A stretch of 64,000 nucleotides of DNA. Source: DASXHD01 sp036488725 (GTDB lineage Bacteria; Myxococcota_A; Polyangia; Polyangiales; Polyangiaceae). The position numbers were made by a program, and so were the translations under genes. Shown in pieces: positions 1 to 7,230 of this stretch. How positions within the stretch are numbered: the first letter of the stretch is position 1; each line of letters begins with the position of its first letter. The stretch covers positions 59,967-123,966 of the forward strand of contig DASXHD010000063.1 in the NCBI GenBank assembly GCA_036488725.1, in the 5' to 3' direction. A model generated the notes under the pieces. It made no database searches and was not told the origin of the DNA. It saw only the letters and a program-made list of their open reading frames with translations.

Positions 1-191
1 TCGTTCACCCGGGCGTCGACCGCATGACCGACATCGCGCTCAGCCGACGCTTCTTCGATCGCCTCGCCGCGCCAAAGCGCATGGTGGTCCTCGAGGGCGC
101 GAGCCACATGCCGACCGAGGAGCCCGGCGTCGAACAGATGGAGCGCGCCGTCGTCGATTTCATGCGCGGCGTCGTCGACTCGCTGCCATGA
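1..191 (+). CDS. alpha/beta hydrolase, C-terminal fragment
   Basis: The left edge cuts this gene; about 62 C-terminal residues are visible, read in the frame starting at base 3. The stretch GVDRMTD followed about 30 residues later by GASHMPTEEP is the usual end of a serine hydrolase of the lysophospholipase/S33 type, where the Asp and His of the Ser-Asp-His triad lie. The nucleophile is outside the window, so substrate cannot be judged. The stop TGA overlaps the ATG of the next gene (ATGA), which suggests translational coupling. Confidence 0.75.
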   Translation, partial: VHPGVDRMTDIALSRRFFDRLAAPKRMVVLEGASHMPTEEPGVEQMERAVVDFMRGVVDSLP

Positions 192-673
192 AGAAACTGG
201 TCACGATCGCGGTCATCGCGGACCTCGCGCACCTCGTCGAAGAGGCGCTCACCGGGATGCACGACGACCCGCTCATTGCCTCGGCGTGGGCGCGGCTCGC
301 GCCGCTCGGAGCGCGTCACGCGGCGTATCTCGTTTTTCAAATCACCTTCGCGCTCGGCATCGTCGCCTGCGCGCTCGTCGCGCTGGGTGCCCGTCGCGTC
401 GTGCTCTTCGCGTTCGGGCTCGTTTTGCTCGGCGAATCGCATCACATTTTACGTGCAATTTACACTCATTCTTGGAGCTCGGGTCTCGCCACCTCCTTCG
501 CGCTGCCGCTCCTCGGCGCGCTTCTCATGAAAGAAATCGCATGCTCCACCACGTCATCTTCGCCATGGGAATCGGTCGCATCCTCCTCGGGCTCGCACCG
601 TTCGTCGCCGCGCGCGCGTCGTCGAGGCTCCTCGGATTTCCGGCCGGTCACGACAATCCCACCGCGCGCTTGA
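188..673 (+). CDS. small integral membrane protein, HXXEE-like
   Basis: A 161-residue frame begins at ATG 188, overlapping the stop of the upstream hydrolase. The first 115 or so residues form a plausible four-helix membrane protein with an early HLVEE motif and a later ESHH motif, loosely resembling HXXEE-domain proteins. From about residue 118 (base 540) the frame turns into a Ser/Arg-rich tail that is the out-of-frame reading of the next gene, whose ATG is at 541. The frame has no stop before 673, so the two genes overlap by 133 bases unless a frameshift truncates this one. Function unknown. Confidence 0.55.
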   Translation: MKKLVTIAVIADLAHLVEEALTGMHDDPLIASAWARLAPLGARHAAYLVFQITFALGIVACALVALGARRVVLFAFGLVLLGESHHILRAIYTHSWSSGLATSFALPLLGALLMKEIACSTTSSSPWESVASSSGSHRSSPRARRRGSSDFRPVTTIPPRA

Positions 674-912
674 TGGCGCGTTTCTTCGGCGTGCGCGACG
701 TCGGGCTCGGCGTGCTCGTTTTTTGGGCGCTCGCGAATCAGTCGGCGCTCCCGTTCGTGCTCGTGTTCAACGCGCTCACCGATTTCGGCGATCTCGCGGC
801 GATCGTCATTCCGCTCGCGCGGCGGCACGGCATCGATCGCGCGGCGCTCGCGTCGGCGGCGTTCGCGCTCCCGGCGGGCATCGGCTGGCTCACGGTGCGC
901 GCTCTCGTCTAG
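541..912 (+). CDS. small integral membrane protein
   Basis: The frame from ATG 541 encodes 123 residues, beginning with MLHHVIFAMGIGR, with four hydrophobic segments and a conserved-looking RFFGVRDVGLGVLVFWAL centre like that of DUF4267-type small membrane proteins. The start lies inside the upstream frame, in a different reading frame. A longer in-frame extension back to 286 is the antisense-like shadow of the previous gene and is not used. No catalytic residues are evident. Position suggests co-transcription with 188-673 and the AraC regulator that follows 10 bases later. Confidence 0.6.
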   Translation: MLHHVIFAMGIGRILLGLAPFVAARASSRLLGFPAGHDNPTARLMARFFGVRDVGLGVLVFWALANQSALPFVLVFNALTDFGDLAAIVIPLARRHGIDRAALASAAFALPAGIGWLTVRALV

Positions 913-922
913 GATCTCCGAG

Positions 923-1939
923 GTGACGCGCGCATCGATCAGCGTGGTGCTCGTTCGGCCGCTCGCGGTCGCGCTCGCGCCCTACGCCGCGGCGCTCGCC
1001 GATTTGCTCGCGAGGAGCGATCTCACCGCCGAGATGCTCGCCGATTCGGAGGCGCGCGTCTCGCCGGCGCAGTTTTGCGTCGCGTGGGCCGAAGCGATCC
1101 GCGCGAGCGACGATCCGGCGCTCGCGATTCGCATCGCCGAGAGCACGCCGCCCGGTTCGTTCGGCGTGGTCGAATACGTGTGCCGCTCGGCGCCGACGTT
1201 GCGTGCCGCGCTCGAGCACTGGTGCCGCTATCTCGGAATTCTCGACGACGCGGTCGACGTCGGACTCGTGGACGAAGACGATGTCACTGCGCTCCGCGTG
1301 CTGCGCGAAAGCGAAGCGCCGGCGCCGGCGTCGCACGAGCTGTGCTTCGCGCTGGTCGTCGCGCGTGCACGCGAAGTGTCGCCCGTGCGCGTTCGCGAGG
1401 TTCGTTACGAGCATCGCGCGAGCGACGCGAACGCGGCGAGGCAGCGCGCGTTCTTCGACGCGCCGGTCCGATTCGGCGCGCGCGCGACCGAGCTCGTCTT
1501 CGACCGCGCCGCCCTCGACGCACCGCTCGCGTCGGCCGACGCCGGCTTGCACGAAGTCCTCCGCGGCGCCGCCGACGAAAAACGCGCGAAGCGCTCGCCT
1601 CACGCGCCCCTCACCGATCAAGTCCGCCGCGCGCTCGCGACCGCGCTCCAAAGCGACGACGCGCAGCTCGACGTCGTCGCCAAGCGCCTCGGCACGACCG
1701 GCCGCAGCCTGCAGCGCCGTCTGAAAGACGAAGGCACGTCGTTCCAAGCGGTCCGCGAGACGATGCGACGCGAGCTCGCGGATCGCTACCTCGGCGAAGG
1801 TCTCACATTCGCCGAAATTTCTTTTTTGCTCGGCTTCTCCGAGCCGAGCGCGTTCTTTCGCGCGTTCAAGCGATGGACCGGCCTCACGCCGTTCGAGCGA
1901 CGCGCGAGCTTGCTTGCATCGCCGATCCGAACGTCCTAA
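923..1939 (+). CDS. AraC family transcriptional regulator
   Basis: 338 residues from a GTG start. The N-terminal 190 residues match the arabinose-binding-like domain of the OruR/ArgR-type AraC subgroup, with the recurring patterns FGVVEYVCRSAPTLRAAL and HELCFALVV. The last 100 residues are the double helix-turn-helix DNA-binding domain (LDVVAKRLGTTGRSLQRRLK and AEISFLLGFSEPSAFFRAFK). Such proteins activate catabolic or virulence genes on binding a small ligand. The target is unknown; the carbonic anhydrase starts 3 bases downstream. Confidence 0.9.
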   Translation: MTRASISVVLVRPLAVALAPYAAALADLLARSDLTAEMLADSEARVSPAQFCVAWAEAIRASDDPALAIRIAESTPPGSFGVVEYVCRSAPTLRAALEHWCRYLGILDDAVDVGLVDEDDVTALRVLRESEAPAPASHELCFALVVARAREVSPVRVREVRYEHRASDANAARQRAFFDAPVRFGARATELVFDRAALDAPLASADAGLHEVLRGAADEKRAKRSPHAPLTDQVRRALATALQSDDAQLDVVAKRLGTTGRSLQRRLKDEGTSFQAVRETMRRELADRYLGEGLTFAEISFLLGFSEPSAFFRAFKRWTGLTPFERRASLLASPIRTS

Positions 1940-1942
1940 AGC

Positions 1943-2566
1943 GTGCGCGTGCCCCGCACGTTCGCTCCCGACTCGGTCACGCCCGAAGACGGCCTCGCGC
2001 GCTTGCGTGAAGGCAACGCACGCTTCGTCGCCGGCGAAGGCGGCGCCAGCCGCAGCTGGCACCCGCGCCTCGCGGATGGCCAGCGCCCCTTCGCCGTCAT
2101 CCTCGGCTGCTCCGACTCGCGCGCGCCGGTCGAGTACGTCTTCGATCAAGGTCTCGGCGAGCTCTTCGTCATTCGCGTCGCCGGAAACATCGTCGCGCCA
2201 TCGCTGGTCGGCTCGGTCGAGTTCGCCGTCGGCGCGTTCGGCACGCGGCTCGTCGTCGTCATGGGCCACACGCAATGCGGCGCCGTCGGCGCGACGGTGC
2301 ACGCCCTCGAGCACGGCGCGCCCGAGTCGCCGAACCTCGCCGCGATCGTCGACCGCATCACGCCGCACGTGAAGTCGATCTTCGACAAGCCCGGCGATCA
2401 CGAGGCGCAAGTCGCCGCCGCCGTGCGCGCCAACGCCATCGCCGCCGCGCGCGAGATGCGCGACGCGAGCCCGACGCTCCACGAGTTGGTCGAAAAGGGC
2501 CGCGTCGTGATCGCCGCCGCCGTCTACGATCTCTCGACCGGCGTCGTCACGTTCCTCGAATCGTGA
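1943..2566 (+). CDS. beta-class carbonic anhydrase
   Basis: 207 residues from GTG 1943. The enzyme hydrates CO2 to bicarbonate at a zinc site. The beta-class signatures are complete: Cys56, Asp58 and Arg60 in CSDSR, and His109 and Cys112 in HTQCG. Length is normal for a bacterial cytoplasmic member and there is no signal peptide. The gene follows the AraC regulator by 3 bases, so the two are probably co-transcribed. Its 3' end overlaps the convergent epimerase gene by 20 bases. Confidence 0.95.
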   Translation: MRVPRTFAPDSVTPEDGLARLREGNARFVAGEGGASRSWHPRLADGQRPFAVILGCSDSRAPVEYVFDQGLGELFVIRVAGNIVAPSLVGSVEFAVGAFGTRLVVVMGHTQCGAVGATVHALEHGAPESPNLAAIVDRITPHVKSIFDKPGDHEAQVAAAVRANAIAAAREMRDASPTLHELVEKGRVVIAAAVYDLSTGVVTFLES

Positions 2567-3341
2567 TCTCCACGAAGAGCTCGTCGCGCGCGCCGGGCGC
2601 GACGACGCGCAGTCCTTCGCCGGTGTTGAGCGCGTTGGCCGGAGCGGTCCACGGCTCGAGGCAGACGAAGTCTTTTCCGCGCAAAGTCCAAACGACCCAT
2701 CGGCGATAAGCGTCCGAGCCGCGTACGACCACGCGCGCGTCGCCGAGCTCGAGCGTCGCCTCGGATTTTCCGTGATCGATCAAATGAAGATCGACCTCGG
2801 GCAACGTGAGGTCGATCCCATCGAGCGCGATTTCGCGTTTTGCGACGTTGTCCCACGCGCGCGTCGCGCCGGTCGGAATGCACGCGCGCGATTTGTCGGC
2901 CTCCCGCACGAAGAAATACGGGTGAAAACCCGCGGCGTACGGCATCGGCGAGTCGTCGCGATTTTCGATCGTCTGATCGATCCGCAGCGTTCCCTCCGCG
3001 ACCGAGTAGCGATACTCGAGCGCGAACCGCCACGGATACTGCGCGCGCGTGACCTCGTCGTCGGAGAGCGCGAGCGCGACCGACTTCGAGTCACTCGCGA
3101 CGACGCGCCAAGGCAGATTGCGCGCGAAGCCGTGCTGCTTCATCGCAAAGCGCCCGCCGGCGAGCGGCCCGGGCGACGGAAACAAAACGGGCACGCCGCC
3201 ACGAACGTTCTTGGTGGGATCCGCGAGCGTCTCCTCGTCGAGGTACAGCACCTCGCGCCCCGCGACCGAAAAACGCGTCACCATCCCGCCGCGCTCCGCC
3301 GAAATCTCGGCGCGCGAGCGCCCGTCGCTCAACGTGATCAT
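2547..3341 (-). CDS. aldose 1-epimerase / hexose-6-phosphate epimerase-like protein
   Basis: 264 residues on the minus strand. The beta-sandwich galactose mutarotase fold is recognisable from GGVPVLFPSPGPL (about 48-60), the KQHGFAR segment holding the catalytic-type His, and FHPYF with the second His; the family uses a late Glu as base (candidate ECLEP-like segment FVCLEPW). It is closest in layout to YeaD-type D-hexose-6-phosphate epimerases, which interconvert sugar anomers. No signal peptide. It overlaps the convergent carbonic anhydrase tail by 20 bases. Confidence 0.85.
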   Translation of the reverse strand: MITLSDGRSRAEISAERGGMVTRFSVAGREVLYLDEETLADPTKNVRGGVPVLFPSPGPLAGGRFAMKQHGFARNLPWRVVASDSKSVALALSDDEVTRAQYPWRFALEYRYSVAEGTLRIDQTIENRDDSPMPYAAGFHPYFFVREADKSRACIPTGATRAWDNVAKREIALDGIDLTLPEVDLHLIDHGKSEATLELGDARVVVRGSDAYRRWVVWTLRGKDFVCLEPWTAPANALNTGEGLRVVAPGARDELFVEITIRGT

Positions 3342-3356
3342 GCGCGGACTCTACAG

Positions 3357-3601
3357 CGCCGTAGACGGGAATCGAACCCGCATCGCGCCTGCAAAGACGT
3401 CCTTTGGGAAAACGCGCTTCCCTCCCCGCCGCTTTCGGCGACGGAGTCGGTGCATCCGCAACCCTGACGTCACCTCACCTCGTGCAGCATTCTCGAGAAC
3501 GTCGCCCTCGAGCGCACGCGCGGAGCAAGTCGTTGGCGCGCCGGATTAGGGTGCCGGTCTGGCTCGTTTTCCGGTGCCACTCCGTTTGGCGTACTACGGC
3601 G
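3357..3601 (-). other. tRNA-like element with separated halves
   Basis: On the minus strand, bases 3365-3381 form a textbook T arm: stem GCGGG/CCCGT around loop TTCGATT. It is followed by the seven bases CTACGGC (3364-3358), which look like a 3' acceptor strand. The matching 5' strand GCCGTAG (8 pairs counting the next base) occurs only at 3601-3594, followed by TA and a D-arm-like GCCA/TGGC hairpin and CCGGA. The intervening 170 or so bases do not fold into a normal anticodon arm, although a TCCGG that could close a CCGGA stem lies 24 bases on. CCA is not encoded. It could be a decayed tRNA, an interrupted tRNA, or a chance pairing around a real 3' fragment. The distal part overlaps the stop of the next gene. 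Confidence 0.35.
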
Positions 3602-4121
3602 ACGAGACCGACGCGTCAGGCCGCTCCGCCTGACGACCTTCGTCGCGAAGCGCGCGGAGTTTTTTCTGCTGCTCGGGCGAGAGCACGTTCTTCACGCGGA
3701 CGAGCATCGCGAGGTGCGCCGCCTTGATGCGATTTTCGTCGTCCATGAGCCGCTGCGCTTGCGCCGCGCTCTTCGCCTCGTCGACTTTGTCGGCGTCGAG
3801 GATCGTGACGAGCTTCTCTTTGTCGGCGTTCAAATCCCACTGCATCTTGAGCATGTCGTCTTGACCGCGCTGCACTTCTTTCAGGATCGCGTCTTTCTGC
3901 GCGGGGACGATTCCGATCGCCGCTTGGTGCTCCATCACGACCTCGGGCGCGAAGAGCTTGCTCTCGATGGGGCCGAGCGCGGGCGGCGCGACGGGCGCGG
4001 TCGAAAAATTCTGCGGCGAGAGCGCCACCGATCCATCGGCGCCGACCGAATCGCCGGGAAGCGGCGGCTCGGCGCGCTTCGCGCAAGCCGCGAGCACGAG
4101 ACACAAGAGCACGCGCTTCAT
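3594..4121 (-). CDS. Spy/CpxP/CnrX-like periplasmic lipoprotein
   Basis: 175 residues from ATG 4121. The N-terminus is a lipoprotein signal (lipobox LAAC at about residue 13). The rest is largely helical with charged repeats; KDAILKEVQRGQDDMLKMQW, then a region about MDDENRIKAAHLAMLVRVKN and LSPEQQKKLRAL. This is the antiparallel helical hairpin and LTxxQ-like signature of the Spy/CpxP/ZraP/CnrX superfamily, which act as periplasmic chaperones or metal sensors. The start overlaps the stop of the upstream anti-sigma-like gene (ATGA). Confidence 0.75.
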   Translation of the reverse strand: MKRVLLCLVLAACAKRAEPPLPGDSVGADGSVALSPQNFSTAPVAPPALGPIESKLFAPEVVMEHQAAIGIVPAQKDAILKEVQRGQDDMLKMQWDLNADKEKLVTILDADKVDEAKSAAQAQRLMDDENRIKAAHLAMLVRVKNVLSPEQQKKLRALRDEGRQAERPDASVSSP

Positions 4122-4459
4122 GGCCGCCTCGTAGGATCGACGTCGAAGTCGGGGAGCGAGGCGATGGAAGGTTGCTCGAGCAAAAATCCGAGCGGGTCGG
4201 GCTCCATCGCGACGCGCACGCTCGGGCCCGACGCGACCGCCGCGGCGGGAGGCGCGGCGTCCGACTTTCGCGCGGCATTCGTCCCGATCCAAATCGCGAA
4301 GGCCGCCGCGACCGCGACGAACGACGCCGCCGGCGCCGCGATCCACAAGAGCGAGACGCGCTTTTGACGGGGCCTCCACATCGGCGCGAAGGGGGGCGCC
4401 TTGGATGCGTCGTCGCGACGCAGCTCGGCGAACGCTTTCTCAAGGTCCGGTTGGCTCAT
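4118..4459 (-). CDS. putative anti-sigma factor, single-pass membrane protein
   Basis: 113 residues. A short polar N-terminal cytoplasmic part (about 1-35, starting MSQPDLEKAFAELRRDD) is followed by one transmembrane segment (about 38-60, LLWIAAPAASFVAVAAAFAI) and a periplasmic tail of about 50 residues. Size and topology resemble CnrY/NccY-type anti-sigma factors. No zinc-binding HxxxCxxC motif is seen. It overlaps the sigma factor gene by 20 bases and the Spy-like lipoprotein gene by 4, which is the main support for its role. Confidence 0.65.
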   Translation of the reverse strand: MSQPDLEKAFAELRRDDASKAPPFAPMWRPRQKRVSLLWIAAPAASFVAVAAAFAIWIGTNAARKSDAAPPAAAVASGPSVRVAMEPDPLGFLLEQPSIASLPDFDVDPTRRP

Positions 4460-4952
4460 CGAGCAGCTCCTTCAATCTCGTCTTTCCGCGATCGTAGTGC
4501 TGGCGCGCGCTGCCGACCGAGACGGCCATGATCGACGCGGCTTCGTCGACCGTGAGTCCCTCGTAGAAGACGAGGTGTAGCACCTCGCGTTGCCGCGGCG
4601 CGAGCTTCGCGAGCGCCCGAGAGAGTCGCGCTGCCGACTCGCCGCGCTCGGCGACGCGATCGGGTTTGCCCGACGACGACGCGGGCGTCTCGCGCTCCGG
4701 CTCGTCGCTCCGACGAAACCACTTGAGCACCGAGCGTCGCCGCTCGGATGCGGTGAAACGAATGACCGAGAAGAACCAAGTCTTGAGCGCGGCGCGTCCG
4801 TCGAAGCGCGCCTTGCCGTCGAGCACTTTCCAATACGCGTCTTGCAGCACGTCGGCAGCCGCGCTTCGATCGCGACCGCAGCACGCGAGCGCCCAGCCGA
4901 AGCTCGCGGCGTGAAGCTCCGCGAGCTCGCGTGCCAGGTGCTCGGGCTGCAT
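4440..4952 (-). CDS. ECF RNA polymerase sigma factor
   Basis: 170 residues. Sigma region 2 is seen at about 10-75 (DVLQDAYWKVLDGKARFDGR, then ALKTWFFSVIRFTASERRR) and region 4 at about 115-165 (LAPRQREVLHLVFYEGLTVD, then EAASIMAVSVGSARQHYDRG). A low-complexity linker rich in Ser and Pro separates them. It directs core RNA polymerase to promoters of an envelope-stress type regulon, presumably including this operon. It is the first gene of a three-gene unit with the anti-sigma-like and Spy-like proteins. Confidence 0.92.
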   Translation of the reverse strand: MQPEHLARELAELHAASFGWALACCGRDRSAAADVLQDAYWKVLDGKARFDGRAALKTWFFSVIRFTASERRRSVLKWFRRSDEPERETPASSSGKPDRVAERGESAARLSRALAKLAPRQREVLHLVFYEGLTVDEAASIMAVSVGSARQHYDRGKTRLKELLDEPTGP

Positions 4953-4958
4953 CGCGCA

Positions 4959-5771
4959 TCACGCTACCATCGTCTTCTTCGACCGCGCGCGACGCACGAT
5001 GACGATGAGGAGCGCGAAGAGCGCGAAGAGCGGTACGAGCGTCGGCGCGAGCGCAGCGACGGCCATCGCCAACCACGTCGCGATCGCTTCGGCGCCGCGA
5101 ACGCCGGCGTGCCAGGACTGCGCGACGCTGTGGCCGGGCGTCTGCCACGCGGCGGTGCTCGGCGTCGTCAGCGTGAGATGAATCGTCGCCATCGCGATTT
5201 TGGATTCCATCGTGCGCTGCTCGGCCTCGAGCTTCTCGATGTTCTCTCGCACGCGCGCGAGCTCTTTTTCGGAGTCGATGAGATCGCCGATCGAGCCGGT
5301 GCGGTTCTTCATGATGTCGAGGAGCCGGTCCTCTTGCGTGCGTGCGGCGTGGAGACGTGCGCCGAGATCGGCGCGCTGCTCGGTCACGTCTTGCACGGTC
5401 TCGCTTTCGGCGGTGAGCGTGCCCATCGCGCGCAGCGCGGCGCGCGTCTCGGACGCCTTCGCCGCGGGCACGCGAACGTCCATCGACGAGCTCCCGTCCT
5501 CGCCTGCGACGAAATTCGATCCTTCGACGTAACCGCCGCGCGACTCGATCTCGCGGCGCACCTTGTCGCCGGCGTCGCGGAGATCGCTCACGCGGACCGT
5601 CATCGAGACGGTCACGATCTGCGCCCGGTCGGCGCTCGGCGTCCCCGAGGGCCCCGCGGCCGCGACGTTCGCGGCGGGCGGCTCGCTGCGGTCCATTTTC
5701 GCGCAGCCGGTCGCCGCCGCGAGCAAAAACATCATCAAACTGACGAAAAACAGCCAAAATCGTGCGTTCAT
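4959..5771 (-). CDS. DUF4349 domain lipoprotein
   Basis: 270 residues with a lipoprotein signal (lipobox AATGC at about residue 23). The core (about 50-200) carries the DUF4349 pattern: a beta-rich part with DAGDKVRREIESRGGYVEGS, then VRVPAAKASETRAAL, then a long coiled coil (DLGARLHAARTQEDRLLDIM to about residue 195). A hydrophobic segment and a basic end (RRARSKKTMVA) close the protein. The family is exported and membrane-attached but functionally uncharacterised. It lies 6 bases upstream of the sigma factor gene in the same direction, so it may be the first gene of that operon. Confidence 0.85.
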   Translation of the reverse strand: MNARFWLFFVSLMMFLLAAATGCAKMDRSEPPAANVAAAGPSGTPSADRAQIVTVSMTVRVSDLRDAGDKVRREIESRGGYVEGSNFVAGEDGSSSMDVRVPAAKASETRAALRAMGTLTAESETVQDVTEQRADLGARLHAARTQEDRLLDIMKNRTGSIGDLIDSEKELARVRENIEKLEAEQRTMESKIAMATIHLTLTTPSTAAWQTPGHSVAQSWHAGVRGAEAIATWLAMAVAALAPTLVPLFALFALLIVIVRRARSKKTMVA

Positions 5772-5827
5772 GACTCTTCGTGTCCGCCCGGCGCCGGGCG
5801 TATGACACGCGCCGTACGATTTTTCGA

Positions 5828-6289
5828 TCAGGCGCTGAGGGTCGCGATCACTTCGTCGACGAGCTCGGTCGCGGTCTCGCGATCGAGCCCGAGCGCGGTC
5901 ACGAGCTCCTCGCGGAGGTCGACCTCGGCGGGGCTGTCGTCCAGATCGACGAGCGCGAGCGCATAGACGATTTTGTACGCGAGCCGCCGCGCGTCGCGCG
6001 AGAGGATCTCGGCCTGCGCGTAGAGGTGAGCGCGCCGGTCACGGTGCTCGAGGGTCGCGTTCAAACGATCGAGGATGCCGTCGATCTCGCGGTCGTCGAG
6101 CGCGCGCGGCGACGCCGCGACCGGCGCGGTGCGATACGCCGTGCGCTTCACGGTCGGTGACGCGAGCGCGCGCACGCAGGGTACGAGCGCGCGAAACGCC
6201 GCGAGCTCGTCGTCGCCCATGCCCCCGTCGGCCGTCATCGCCAAGTACGCGAGCGTGACGATCGCGTCGAGCTCGGCGGAGCCGATCAT
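5828..6289 (-). CDS. TerB-like tellurite-resistance domain protein
   Basis: 153 residues from ATG 6289. The protein is all-helical with negatively charged turns: LDAIVTLAYLAMTADGGMGD, then DDREIDGILDRLNATLEHRD, then LALVDLDDSPAEVDLREELV. This repeated acidic DG/DD pattern is that of TerB (DUF533-like) domains, which bind metal and appear in stress and membrane-linked systems. The start overlaps the stop of the HTTM gene (ATGA), so the two are made together. Confidence 0.65.
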   Translation of the reverse strand: MIGSAELDAIVTLAYLAMTADGGMGDDELAAFRALVPCVRALASPTVKRTAYRTAPVAASPRALDDREIDGILDRLNATLEHRDRRAHLYAQAEILSRDARRLAYKIVYALALVDLDDSPAEVDLREELVTALGLDRETATELVDEVIATLSA

Positions 6290-7230
6290 GGGTCCGTCGA
6301 GGCAGACGACCTTCGCGATGTCCTCGGGAGCCACGCGGAGAGACGCTCCCACGGGACGAGCGGCACGTAAAGACAGAGCATCCACGGCGGAAAAAATCCG
6401 AGCTGCATGAAGACGAGCAGCCCCACGTGAAACGACGCGCCCACGAGGAGCGCGGGCGTGCGCGTTTTTTTGACGAGCATCCAAATCGGAAAGCCCAGCT
6501 CGAACGTGAAGACGAGCCAGGTGAGAAGCTCGGTCGCGACGAACGGCATCGGCTGCGACGGATAGGGAAATCGCGCCCAATTCAAGTTCGCGACGACGGC
6601 GTAGACGGCTTCGCCGCGCAGCCAATCGCCGGCGCGCCCGTGCTCGAACGTGATCTTGTGGAGACCGTTCGAAAAATAAATGCACGCCATCTGCAGCATG
6701 ACGAGACGCAGCGGCCACGGGGGGACCTGCACGTCGCTCGCGCGTTTCGCGCGCCACGCGTCGAACGACCACGCGGCGCCACACGGGCTCATCATCAGGA
6801 TCGACAGCAGGATCGCGCAGACCATGTCGCCCGCGTAGTGCGCGGCGGGATTCAAATGGAGGAGCGACACGGTGATCGCCCACGCGACCGCCGCCGAGAG
6901 CCGGCTCGCGACGCCGACCGCGAGGAGAAGCGCGGCCAGCGCCCAGACCCACGCGATCGCTTGGAACGCCGCGGGCGACTCGACGTGCGCGAAGAGCGAC
7001 CAGGTCGCGCGCGCCGGCGGCGACCACTCCGGAAAAATCGCGCGCCCGCCGAGGCTCCCTCGCCCGTAGAGATCGCGCATGTGCGGCACGTACGTGACGA
7101 GGACGTCGCCGAGCAGCGTGAGACCGACCGCGATGCGCAGCGCCGCGAGGCGCACGGCGGGCACCGGATCGACGAGCCACGGAACGCGCAGTCGCGCGGG
7201 CAGCCACGGCTGGGTGCCGACGACGCTCAT
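6286..7230 (-). CDS. HTTM domain membrane protein (gamma-carboxylase-like)
   Basis: 314 residues from ATG 7230, chosen because it overlaps the stop of the upstream gene. Eight or so membrane helices carry the horizontally transferred transmembrane (HTTM) domain features: RLAALRIAVGLTLLGDVLV at the N-terminus, a central HLNPAAHYAGDMV, then ACIYFSNGLHKI, EHGRAGDWLRGEAV and FELGFPIWMLV. The family is related to the membrane half of vitamin K-dependent gamma-carboxylase, but no bacterial function is established. A soluble partner and a TerB-like protein sit directly beside it. Confidence 0.9.
   Translation of the reverse strand: MSVVGTQPWLPARLRVPWLVDPVPAVRLAALRIAVGLTLLGDVLVTYVPHMRDLYGRGSLGGRAIFPEWSPPARATWSLFAHVESPAAFQAIAWVWALAALLLAVGVASRLSAAVAWAITVSLLHLNPAAHYAGDMVCAILLSILMMSPCGAAWSFDAWRAKRASDVQVPPWPLRLVMLQMACIYFSNGLHKITFEHGRAGDWLRGEAVYAVVANLNWARFPYPSQPMPFVATELLTWLVFTFELGFPIWMLVKKTRTPALLVGASFHVGLLVFMQLGFFPPWMLCLYVPLVPWERLSAWLPRTSRRSSASTDP

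Noticed and set aside
3049..3549. An open frame containing a VDGNRTRI peptide
   Set aside because: That peptide is the familiar artefact of translating a tRNA T arm; it supports the tRNA-like call rather than a protein.
3357..3601. tmRNA
   Set aside because: Only 244 bases, no G3-U70 pair in the acceptor, and no tag peptide ending in AA that I could find.
3357..3601. Group I intron in a tRNA
   Set aside because: The insert is about 170 bases, smaller than known bacterial tRNA introns, and I could not identify a core (P7/G-site); left open only as an unlikely option.
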